Shown: positions 54,193 to 60,136 of the stretch, one piece after another
Numbering within the stretch: the first letter of the stretch is position 1
How the letters are laid out: every line of letters begins with the position of its first letter
Source of the DNA: Flavobacteriaceae bacterium UBA2540
Lineage (GTDB): Bacteria > Bacteroidota > Bacteroidia > Flavobacteriales > Flavobacteriaceae
NCBI GenBank assembly: GCA_002340765.1
Contig: DDMS01000041.1
Coordinates: 502-60,637, forward strand
Direction: 5' to 3'
Length of the DNA: 60,136 nt
Program-made: the position numbers and the translations under genes
Notes under the pieces: generated by a model
Database searches by the model: none
Seen by the model: the letters and a program-made list of their open reading frames with translations, nothing else
Told to the model about the DNA's origin: nothing

Positions 54193-54366
54193 GGTATATT
54201 TGTTTTTAAAAAATCAATCAAAAGTAACAATTTGTGAACAATTGAAGCGTTTACAAGGTATAAAACTTCTATAAAAGTAAAAAAAGAATACAAAGCTTTT
54301 AAAAACAGCTTTTTTATTCTATGTTTGTTCGTAGTTACTTTTTTAAACTAAATCGCCATTTTTAAA
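54193..54366. promoter_or_regulatory. Divergent spacer between DUF4834 and an outer-membrane barrel gene
   Basis: A 174-base AT-rich gap that must hold promoters for both sides. An imperfect hairpin (AGAAT..AAAGC / GCTTT..ATTCT, 54287-54320) is visible. No clean TANNTTTG pair was found. Confidence 0.35.
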
Positions 54367-55374
54367 ATGAAAAAATCAAAAACACTTCTTTCAATTTTGC
54401 TGCTAATTTTTGGTTTTCAATCAATTTTAGGACAATATACTGAGGTAATTAACTCTAACAAACCTGGTTTTTCAGAGAGCCCTTACAGTGTTGGAACTGG
54501 TGTATATCAATTTGAAAATAGCTTATTTTTGAGAAGTTTAAATACCGAAAATTCATTTTCTGTAACAAAATCTTTTGGATTTGATATGCTTTTTAGAACC
54601 AGTTTTTTGTTTGAACGATTGGAACTGAATGCGCAAATGGCATATCAAAGAGATGAAATTATACCCGCTTTAAATCCATCACTTAGAGAAAATTCATCGG
54701 GTTTTGGTCGATTTGTAATTGGCGCAAAATACCTCGTTTTTCAACAAGAATATGAAGATAAAAGCAAAGAAGTACGCAGTTGGGTGAGAAGAAATGCTTT
54801 TGACATGAAAAGATTGATTCCGTCAGTTGCGATTTATGTGGGAATGAATACTGATTTTGTAACAGAAACCTACAAAACAGGGAGTATTTCTCCGAGATTC
54901 GGAATTTTATTACAACAAAATATAACCAACGATTTTAACTTAGTTACCAATGTTTTTTATGACAAAATGGGAACGGATTTTTCAGAATTTTCCTACGTAA
55001 TTACTGCAACTCAAAATTTTAGTCAGCGTTGGTCAGGGTTTGTTGAAAATCAAACCATTTTTCAGCAAAACGTAAATCACACAAATATTGGTGGTGGACT
55101 TGCATATTTGTTTACAAAAAACATGCAATTCAATACCTCAGTGAGATATTTAACAGAAGGAAGAGCTAATGGAATGTTTGGAAGTTTGGGTGTTTCATAC
55201 AGAATTGATAAACATAAAGATGATTTTGTTGATGTAGATGACAAAGGCAATAAAATTTCAGACACGCCAATTAGTCGTTATAATAAAAAACAAAGCGGAT
55301 TTTTTAATCGGATTTTTAGTATTTTTAAAAAGAAAAACAACAGAAAAAGAACCCAAAGAAGAAGAAATAATTAA
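54367..55374 (+). CDS. Outer-membrane beta-barrel protein (MetA-pathway transporter-like)
   Basis: A 335-residue exported protein with the signal peptide MKKSKTLLSILLLIFGFQSI (cleaved near LGQ) followed by alternating aromatic beta strands (GVYQFENSLFLRS, FGFDMLFRTSFL, FGILLQQNITNDFNLVTNVF), the pattern of the MetA-pathway/phenol-transporter barrel family. NKPGFSESPYSVGTG at the amino end is typical. The last 40 residues are strongly basic and low complexity (FKKKNNRKRTQRRRNN), unusual for a barrel and probably facing the periplasm. Substrate unknown. Followed after 6 bases by the GNAT-like gene. Confidence 0.8.
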   Translation: MKKSKTLLSILLLIFGFQSILGQYTEVINSNKPGFSESPYSVGTGVYQFENSLFLRSLNTENSFSVTKSFGFDMLFRTSFLFERLELNAQMAYQRDEIIPALNPSLRENSSGFGRFVIGAKYLVFQQEYEDKSKEVRSWVRRNAFDMKRLIPSVAIYVGMNTDFVTETYKTGSISPRFGILLQQNITNDFNLVTNVFYDKMGTDFSEFSYVITATQNFSQRWSGFVENQTIFQQNVNHTNIGGGLAYLFTKNMQFNTSVRYLTEGRANGMFGSLGVSYRIDKHKDDFVDVDDKGNKISDTPISRYNKKQSGFFNRIFSIFKKKNNRKRTQRRRNN

Positions 55375-55380
55375 TGAAGT

Positions 55381-56511
55381 ATGAGTGAAATTACCTTAAA
55401 AAAAGTAAGTTCAAAAAAAGAGATGAAAGCCTTTGTGCTGTTCCCTTTTTCGTTATATAAAGACAATAAATATTGGGTTCCTCCAATTATCAAAGACGAA
55501 ATTGCCAATTTTGATTCTAAGATAAATCCTGTTTTTCAAAATGCAGAAGCGCAATTTTTCTTGGCATATAAAAACAATCACATTGTTGGAAGAGTTGCAG
55601 CCATTATCAATTGGTTTGAAGTGAATCAACAACAAATTAAAAAAATGCGTTTTGGTTGGTTTGATGTGATTGATGATTTGGAAGTTTCAAAAATTTTGAT
55701 TGATAAAGTACAAGAAATTGGAAAAGAGCATCAATTGGAATATATGGAAGGTCCAATAGGATTTAATAATTTGGATAAAACTGGTGTTTTAATTGAAGGT
55801 TTTGATCATATTGGCACCATGATTACGTGGTATAATCATCCCTATTACAAAGAACATTTGGAGCAATTGGGATTTGTAAAAGAGAAAGAATATTTAGAAA
55901 ATAAATTCAAATTTGATAAAGTTGAAGCGAGTTATTACTCTAGAATTAGTGATATCATTCAAAAACGATTTCAATTAAAACCATTGAATTTTACAAAAAC
56001 AAAAGATATTTTGCCTTATGTAGATAAAATGTTTGCGGTTTTTGATAAATCCTACTCTAAATTATCAACATTTGTACCCATTTCAAAAGCACAAATTGCC
56101 TATTTTAAAAAGAAATATATTTCATTTATCAATCCTGAATACATTCAATTTGTGCTTGATAAAGATGATAAAATCATTGCTTTTGCCATTGTAATGCCCT
56201 CATTTTCAGAAGCATTGCAAAAGGCAAAAGGAAAATTATTCCCATTTGGAATTTTTCATTTATTGCAAGCAAGAAAACATTCGAAAGACGTTACATTTTA
56301 TTTGATTGGTGTAGATCCTGTGTATCAAAACAAAGGCGTTCATGCTATTATTTTTGAAGAATATCGAAAAACATTTCTGAAAAAAGGCATTATAAATTGC
56401 ATTCGCACACCAGAATTGGAAGACAATGAAGCCATCAGAAAAATTTGGGAAAATTTCAATCCAATTACTCATAAAAGGAGAAGAACATATCGTAAAAATA
56501 TTAGATATTAA
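55381..56511 (+). CDS. GNAT-like acyltransferase of unknown substrate
   Basis: A 376-residue cytosolic protein with two GNAT-like halves. The amino half has VGRVAAIINWFEVN, YMEGPIGFNNLDKTGVLIEG and the carboxy half IGVDPVYQNKGVHAIIFEEY, a Q-x-x-K-G acetyl-CoA loop. Similar Bacteroidetes proteins are often labelled GTP cyclohydrolase by mistake or N-acetyltransferase. Its target cannot be told. It follows the barrel gene closely and precedes rsmE. Confidence 0.75.
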   Translation: MSEITLKKVSSKKEMKAFVLFPFSLYKDNKYWVPPIIKDEIANFDSKINPVFQNAEAQFFLAYKNNHIVGRVAAIINWFEVNQQQIKKMRFGWFDVIDDLEVSKILIDKVQEIGKEHQLEYMEGPIGFNNLDKTGVLIEGFDHIGTMITWYNHPYYKEHLEQLGFVKEKEYLENKFKFDKVEASYYSRISDIIQKRFQLKPLNFTKTKDILPYVDKMFAVFDKSYSKLSTFVPISKAQIAYFKKKYISFINPEYIQFVLDKDDKIIAFAIVMPSFSEALQKAKGKLFPFGIFHLLQARKHSKDVTFYLIGVDPVYQNKGVHAIIFEEYRKTFLKKGIINCIRTPELEDNEAIRKIWENFNPITHKRRRTYRKNIRY

Positions 56512-56616
56512 AAGTTTGATATTAACTATTTGATTAAGAAATTTAAAATACTCATTACAATAAAAATGAAGTTTAGTAAATTTCAACTTTGTACTTTTAA
56601 CTTTTACTATTGATTT

Positions 56617-57324
56617 ATGCAACTATTCTACAATCCTGAAATACAAGAAACCACCAAAGAAATTATTTTTGATAAGGTAGAAAGTGCTCATATTGTTAGA
56701 GTTTTGCGAAAAAAAGAAGGCAATATTTTACACATTACCAATGGAAAAGGATGGTTGTTTGATGCAAAAATTGTGATTGCAAACGATAAAAAATGCTTGG
56801 CAAACATCATCAAAACCGAACCAAAACCAAAACCTTGGAATTATTATTTACACATTGCGATTGCTCCTACTAAAAACAATGACCGAATTGAATGGTTTTT
56901 AGAAAAAGCAACTGAAATTGGTATTGACGAAATCACGCCCATTATTTGCGAAAATTCAGAAAGACGTGTTGTTAAAAACGACCGATTTGAAAAAATTATG
57001 CAAGCTGCCATGAAGCAATCTTTAAAATTTACGTTACCAAAACTGAATGAACCTATCAAATTCTCGGAATTTATCAATCAAGAATTTGAGGGAAAAATCT
57101 GCATTGCTCATTGTGAGGAACAAGAAAAAAATGTAATAAAAGACATTTTAAAACCCCATGAAAAAATCACCATTTTAATTGGTCCTGAAGGCGATTTTTC
57201 TTTGAATGAAATCAAAAAAGCCTTGACAAAAAACTATATTCCTATTTCTTTAGGCGAAAGCAGATTGCGCACAGAAACTGCTGCCTTGGTTGCTGTGAAT
57301 TTGGTTTCGTTTATCAATGAATAG
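56617..57324 (+). CDS. rsmE: 16S rRNA (uracil-1498-N3)-methyltransferase RsmE
   Basis: A 235-residue SPOUT-class methyltransferase that modifies U1498 of 16S rRNA. The amino PUA-like domain has HIVRVLRKKEGNILHITNGKG (given in two parts: HIVRVLRKKEG and ILHITNGKG); the knotted SAM-binding end has LIGPEGDFSLNEI and LGESRLRTETAAL. Length and motifs are normal. A Bacteroidetes-style start at ATG 56617. It marks the end of the core region before the duplicated lipoprotein module. Confidence 0.95.
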   Translation: MQLFYNPEIQETTKEIIFDKVESAHIVRVLRKKEGNILHITNGKGWLFDAKIVIANDKKCLANIIKTEPKPKPWNYYLHIAIAPTKNNDRIEWFLEKATEIGIDEITPIICENSERRVVKNDRFEKIMQAAMKQSLKFTLPKLNEPIKFSEFINQEFEGKICIAHCEEQEKNVIKDILKPHEKITILIGPEGDFSLNEIKKALTKNYIPISLGESRLRTETAALVAVNLVSFINE

Positions 57325-57458
57325 TTGATGTTTGAAACTATTTTTATTTGATAAAACTAATTTTTCAAAAACTAAAACTTATATTTTTTGATTTTATGCT
57401 TTTGTTTGAAAACATTAGTATATAAATTAATTCCCAAATAAATTATTTTCATACAAAT

Positions 57459-57495
57459 GTGTCCAGAATTCTTAAAAACAAGAAATTCTAGACTC
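57459..57495. repeat. Imperfect palindrome, GTCCAGAATT type, copy 1
   Basis: GTGTCCAGAATTCTT, a short A-rich loop, then AAGAAATTCTAGACTC: the arms pair with a few mismatches. It is the counterpart of the cleaner palindrome at 58197-58234; each lies upstream of one lipoprotein gene. Confidence 0.65.
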
Positions 57496-57528
57496 ATGAA
57501 ATTTTCATTCTTGCTAATTTTAACCCAT

Positions 57529-57572
57529 AAAATCTAAAACCCAATGATTATGAAACAATTATTTTTAAAAAC
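57529..57572 (+). repeat. 44-base direct repeat, copy 1 (leader and start of lipoprotein A)
   Basis: Identical over 44 bases to 58267-58310. It spans the AAAATCTAAAACCCAATG leader and the first codons of each lipoprotein gene, so it probably includes the translation signals. Confidence 0.9.
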
Positions 57573-58071
57573 GACACTTTTACTTTTTGCAATTACTTTT
57601 TTTAATTGTGAAGACAACACCAACTTTAATAATGATTCTGTTGGTAATGACACCTTTTCTTGCTACATCAATGGAAAACTTTATACACCTTCTGCTGGCA
57701 CCGGCATTAATGGGGGAGATATTAGACCTTTTTCTTGGACTTTTGAACCGGATAAAAAAGTTTTTAGCATATACACTAGAGGTGAATACAGAATTAGAAT
57801 TACTTCAGTTAATACAATAATAGGTAATAATATTTTAAATGAAGAACTTGGTGATACTTTTGATTTTAGTCATTCAGGAATGATTGTACAAAATAGTCTT
57901 ATTTTTTATAATACCAAAAATAATCAAAATAATGGAACTATAACTTTTACAGAATTTTCAGAAACTACAGCTATAGGTACATTTGATTGTACTTTATACA
58001 ATTATAATGGAGATGAACTAAAAGTCACTGATGGGAAATTTAATCTTTCTTTAGATAGTAGAACAAATTAA
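57550..58071 (+). CDS. Small lipoprotein A, duplicated module
   Basis: A 173-residue exported protein, with start at 57550 (MKQLFLKTTLLLFAITFFNC; an ATG at 57544 is equally possible). The lipobox cysteine is the acylated residue in FFNCED. The mature part has NDTFSCYINGKLYTPSA at the start and GTFDCTLYNYNGDELKVTDG near the end, the pattern of DUF6252-like Bacteroidetes lipoproteins with unknown role. It is a paralogue of the next gene: nearly the same signal peptide, similar ends, different middle. Its first 23 bases lie inside a 44-base exact repeat (57529-57572) shared with that gene. Confidence 0.8.
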   Translation: MKQLFLKTTLLLFAITFFNCEDNTNFNNDSVGNDTFSCYINGKLYTPSAGTGINGGDIRPFSWTFEPDKKVFSIYTRGEYRIRITSVNTIIGNNILNEELGDTFDFSHSGMIVQNSLIFYNTKNNQNNGTITFTEFSETTAIGTFDCTLYNYNGDELKVTDGKFNLSLDSRTN

Positions 58072-58072
58072 A

Positions 58073-58098
58073 AAAGAGGTTGCGTCAACAACCTCTTT
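58073..58098 (+). terminator. Hairpin after lipoprotein A
   Basis: AAAGAGGTTG / CAACCTCTTT, a perfect 10-bp stem around CGTCAA, right after the stop. No long T run follows. A close copy (8-bp stem) follows lipoprotein B at 58875-58896, 800 bases on. Confidence 0.75.
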
Positions 58099-58153
58099 AA
58101 CAAAGTTAAACATAACAAACACAAAATTTATTAATACTTAACATTTCAAAATT

Positions 58154-58198
58154 ATGAAAAAAATTACAACTAAAATGAGTCCAGAATTTCACAAATGA
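58154..58198 (+). pseudogene. Decayed start of a secreted-protein gene
   Basis: The 20 bases 58148-58167 (AAAATTATGAAAAAAATTAC) are identical to 58945-58964, which open the secreted hydrolase-like gene. Here the ORF reads MKKITTKMSPEFHK and stops, running straight into the GAGTCCAGAATTT repeat. It sits in the same place relative to lipoprotein A as the intact gene sits to lipoprotein B, so it is most simply a remnant of a lost copy. Confidence 0.5.
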
Positions 58199-58234
58199 GT
58201 CCAGAATTTCTTGTTTTTAAGAAATACTGGACTC
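58177..58234. repeat. GAGTCCAGAATTTC direct repeat and palindrome, copy 2
   Basis: GAGTCCAGAATTTC occurs twice (58177-58190 and 58197-58210). The second copy extends into a palindrome: GAGTCCAGAATTTCTT, loop GTTTTT, AAGAAATACTGGACTC (58197-58234, one mismatch). The form resembles the ends of a small mobile element. Confidence 0.75.
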
Positions 58235-58266
58235 CTAAAACTTTAGTATAAAATATTTTTACAATA

Positions 58267-58310
58267 AAAATCTAAAACCCAATGATTATGAAACAATTAT
58301 TTTTAAAAAC
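58267..58310 (+). repeat. 44-base direct repeat, copy 2 (leader and start of lipoprotein B)
   Basis: Exact copy of 57529-57572, offset by 738 bases. Confidence 0.9.
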
Positions 58311-58869
58311 AACAATTTTGCTTTTTACATTAACATTATGCAATTGCGAAAGCCAAACCGAAGAAGAATCTTGGAATCCAAAATTACCACCAATTACTCA
58401 AACTGGTGCCAATACTTTTGGCTGTAAAATTAATGGAGAAATAATGATTCCTAGAGATAGTAGAAAAAGTCAATTAGGAGGAATACCAACCGGTGTTGAG
58501 TATGGATCTGATACGGACTACGATTGGATTGAAGCCTCTGATAGATATACTGCAACAGGAGGTGTCGCTATTAAAATCCCCAATCTTCAAACATTAAAAG
58601 TAGGAGAATATGAAGTTAAAACTATAGTTGGTGGATTTGCATCAACACATCCAAATATTATTTATATACAAGCAACCCACCATCAAGGGTTTTATGGATC
58701 TATTGAAGGTACAGGTAAAATAATTATAACACGCTATGACGATGAAGTCATCTCTGGGACGTTCTACTGTAAATTAAAAAATAGGGATATACCTGATAAT
58801 TTTATTGAAATTACTGAAGGCAGATTCGATTTTAATAAAAATACTATAAATACAACAAGGTTTAGATAA
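58288..58869 (+). CDS. Small lipoprotein B, duplicated module
   Basis: A 193-residue exported protein starting at 58288 (MKQLFLKTTILLFTLTLCNC; ATG at 58282 also possible), with the acylated Cys in LCNCES. The mature part has NTFGCKINGEIMIPRD and then SGTFYCKLKNRDIPDNFIEI near the end; these two blocks line up with lipoprotein A while the middle (about residues 60-125) has diverged and is longer. DUF6252-like, role unknown. It is followed by a hairpin and then by the secreted hydrolase-like gene, with which it probably forms a functional module. Confidence 0.8.
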   Translation: MKQLFLKTTILLFTLTLCNCESQTEEESWNPKLPPITQTGANTFGCKINGEIMIPRDSRKSQLGGIPTGVEYGSDTDYDWIEASDRYTATGGVAIKIPNLQTLKVGEYEVKTIVGGFASTHPNIIYIQATHHQGFYGSIEGTGKIIITRYDDEVISGTFYCKLKNRDIPDNFIEITEGRFDFNKNTINTTRFR

Positions 58870-58874
58870 AAAAA

Positions 58875-58896
58875 AGAGGTTGCGTCAACAACCTCT
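58875..58896 (+). terminator. Hairpin after lipoprotein B
   Basis: AGAGGTTG / CAACCTCT, a perfect 8-bp stem around CGTCAA, shared with the hairpin after lipoprotein A. Terminator or processing site is inferred; no T run follows. Confidence 0.7.
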
Positions 58897-58950
58897 ATAA
58901 AAATTAAACATTATAAACATCCATTCACCAACATTTAATTCTATAAAATT

Positions 58951-60136
58951 ATGAAAAAAATTACTTTCTATTTATTTTTAATGCTTTTTTCATTAAAAGC
59001 ACAAGCACAAACCTCACCAACGCCAATACAAATAGCGCAACAGGAACAACAATTTTGGTCACAAGCCCTTGTGAATATCTCCTCACAAATTAATACAGGT
59101 ATATTATACACCAAAGTAACGCCTTTTAGTAATCTATACAACTTTAATACTTTAGAACACAATACAGCCAATAGCTCTTCTTTTAAACAAGCACTTTCTG
59201 AATTGCACAATGCAAGCGATAAAACTTTATTTATATCTGCTACACAATTAGAAATAACAAAACAACAATTATATACAGCCAAAGCCAATAATACAAAACC
59301 GCTTATAGATATTGGTGTACTAAATACTTCTTTCGATTTTTTATTTTATGATGAAGAAGATGAGAATAATGGTGGTTTAAAATTAATTAATGGTATTTTT
59401 ACACCCATTGTAGGAAAACCCTCTGTTTTTACTAAACATATCACCTTAATAAGCCCTCAACAAGAAATTATTACGACTACTACTAATGGTGCTGTAGATT
59501 ATAAATTGCAAAACAATCTTTTTTTTAATAGAAGTAAACCCATAAAAACATTGGTTGCCAACTTTGGTTCTAATACAAATTATACATTAATAAATAATAG
59601 TGTTTTTACAAATTCTGTAGCGAATGTTAATTATAATACATTTGGTAAAAAGCAATTCACATTTACCATAACCTATCAAGATAATTCTACACAAACTACC
59701 TATGCTACAGCCTCCATAGTACAACCACCATTAACATATTTACAAAAAAGTAATAATTGTGTAAAAACTGATGTTGTTACATTTAATTCTACCATCCCTT
59801 TTAAGGCATGGGATGAAAATACCACAAAAAACGGACAATTAGAGTATAAGATATTTTTTGGAGATAACAACCAAACTGGGGCTTGTGATATTTCTCGCGT
59901 AAAAAAGCCTTTTATTGTAGTAGATGGTTTTGATCCTGGTGACACGAGGCGAATAGAATTGGAAGATTGTGATGCTATTTGTAAAAAATTAAATGAAGAT
60001 AACGATGGTAACTTTATAGCCTCAAATTATGAATCAATTTATAAATTGATGAAATTCAGTAACGACCCTAATGATAATATGGTAGCCAAACTTCAAGAAG
60101 AAAATTATGATGTTGTTAACCCGTTGGGTGTAATTA
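58951..60136 (+). CDS. Secreted alpha/beta-hydrolase-like protein (PGAP1-like), 3' end cut by window
   Basis: An ORF open from ATG 58951 to the window end (395 codons, no stop). It begins MKKITFYLFLMLFSLKAQAQ, a signal peptide. The next 300 residues are rich in Asn, Thr and Gln with beta-strand spacing, like an adhesin-type lead domain. Near residue 330 the sequence reads KKPFIVVDGFDPGDTRR, followed after about 50 residues by LQEENYDVVNP; this resembles the opening of secreted alpha/beta-hydrolases of Bacteroidetes (IIVxGFDP ... GYDVV), so a lipase or esterase domain probably follows beyond the window. Two cysteines pairs (DCDAIC, CVKTD..ACDIS) suggest disulfides. Two minus-strand frames that overlap it are not genes. 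Confidence 0.75.
   Translation, partial: MKKITFYLFLMLFSLKAQAQTSPTPIQIAQQEQQFWSQALVNISSQINTGILYTKVTPFSNLYNFNTLEHNTANSSSFKQALSELHNASDKTLFISATQLEITKQQLYTAKANNTKPLIDIGVLNTSFDFLFYDEEDENNGGLKLINGIFTPIVGKPSVFTKHITLISPQQEIITTTTNGAVDYKLQNNLFFNRSKPIKTLVANFGSNTNYTLINNSVFTNSVANVNYNTFGKKQFTFTITYQDNSTQTTYATASIVQPPLTYLQKSNNCVKTDVVTFNSTIPFKAWDENTTKNGQLEYKIFFGDNNQTGACDISRVKKPFIVVDGFDPGDTRRIELEDCDAICKKLNEDNDGNFIASNYESIYKLMKFSNDPNDNMVAKLQEENYDVVNPLGVI

Noticed and set aside
57459..58234. CRISPR array from repeated GAGTCCAGAATTTC words
   Set aside because: Only three or four copies, irregular spacing, a gene lies between them, and there are no cas genes.
58968..59288. Minus-strand ORF of 106 residues with many cysteines
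   Set aside because: It is antisense to the secreted hydrolase-like gene, whose frame has a signal peptide and continues to the window end; the cysteines come from GCA/ACA codons read backward.
59700..59945. Minus-strand ORF of 81 residues
   Set aside because: Antisense to the same secreted gene, no start signal or family pattern.

Overview
The window is visibly AT-rich and comes from a member of the Bacteroidetes, most likely a marine Flavobacteriaceae species of the Polaribacter/Tenacibaculum type. The evidence is the set of Bacteroidetes-specific small families (DUF4295, DUF4199, DUF5606, DUF2851, DUF5683, DUF6122, DUF4834), lipoproteins with Bacteroidetes-style signal peptides, menaquinone genes, weak ribosome binding sites, and promoter boxes of the TTTG-(19 to 21)-TANNTTTG type. 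Genus is an inference; no rRNA gene is present.

Most of the window (1-57.3 kb) is ordinary chromosomal core. 0-9.8 kb: a disrupted yigZ-like fragment, HAD phosphatase, ribD, a LEA-type lipoprotein, a GNAT enzyme, prmC, tRNA-Gly, rhomboid protease, LpxL-like acyltransferase, a frameshifted class V aminotransferase, glmM and rimO. 9.9-16.5 kb: an amidase and a serine hydrolase lying between rimO and ftsY, then DUF4295, rpmG, rpmB, cinA and a fumarylacetoacetase-family gene. 16.5-21.7 kb: menB and menD with an esterase-like gene and a short S1-domain gene between them, then a transaldolase-like aldolase. 21.8-32.9 kb: an SDR, SRP RNA, DUF4199, glycosyltransferase, phosphosugar mutase, MsbA-like ABC exporter, CCA-adding enzyme, an alpha-1,2-fucosyltransferase cluster and dapD. 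33-40.2 kb: ruvX, def, DUF5606, mazG, a large zinc metalloprotease, DUF2851 and a nitroreductase. 40.3-47.6 kb: pepD, then a long co-directional run parA-parB-DUF5683-dapB-lepB-wbqC-DUF6122. 47.6-54.2 kb: a minus-strand surface-polysaccharide run (flippase, two GT4 enzymes, YfhO) ending in DUF4834. 54.4-57.3 kb: an outer-membrane barrel, a GNAT-like protein and rsmE.

The last 2.7 kb (57.4-60.1 kb) differs. Two paralogous small lipoprotein genes share a 44-bp identical leader and start, each is followed by nearly the same GAGGTTG/CAACCTC hairpin, and each is then followed by the same 20-bp start of a secreted-protein gene. In the first copy that start decays after a few codons; in the second it opens a long secreted hydrolase-like ORF that runs off the window. 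This looks like a tandemly duplicated lipoprotein plus secreted-protein module and is the most accessory-looking part of the window.

Other unexplained structure includes two mutually exclusive perfect hairpins upstream of parA, dispersed CCTTTCCTTTGGAAAGG palindromes in spacers, and several broken or odd gene starts (yigZ, ribD, the aminotransferase, the SDR), which may be either real mutations or sequence errors.
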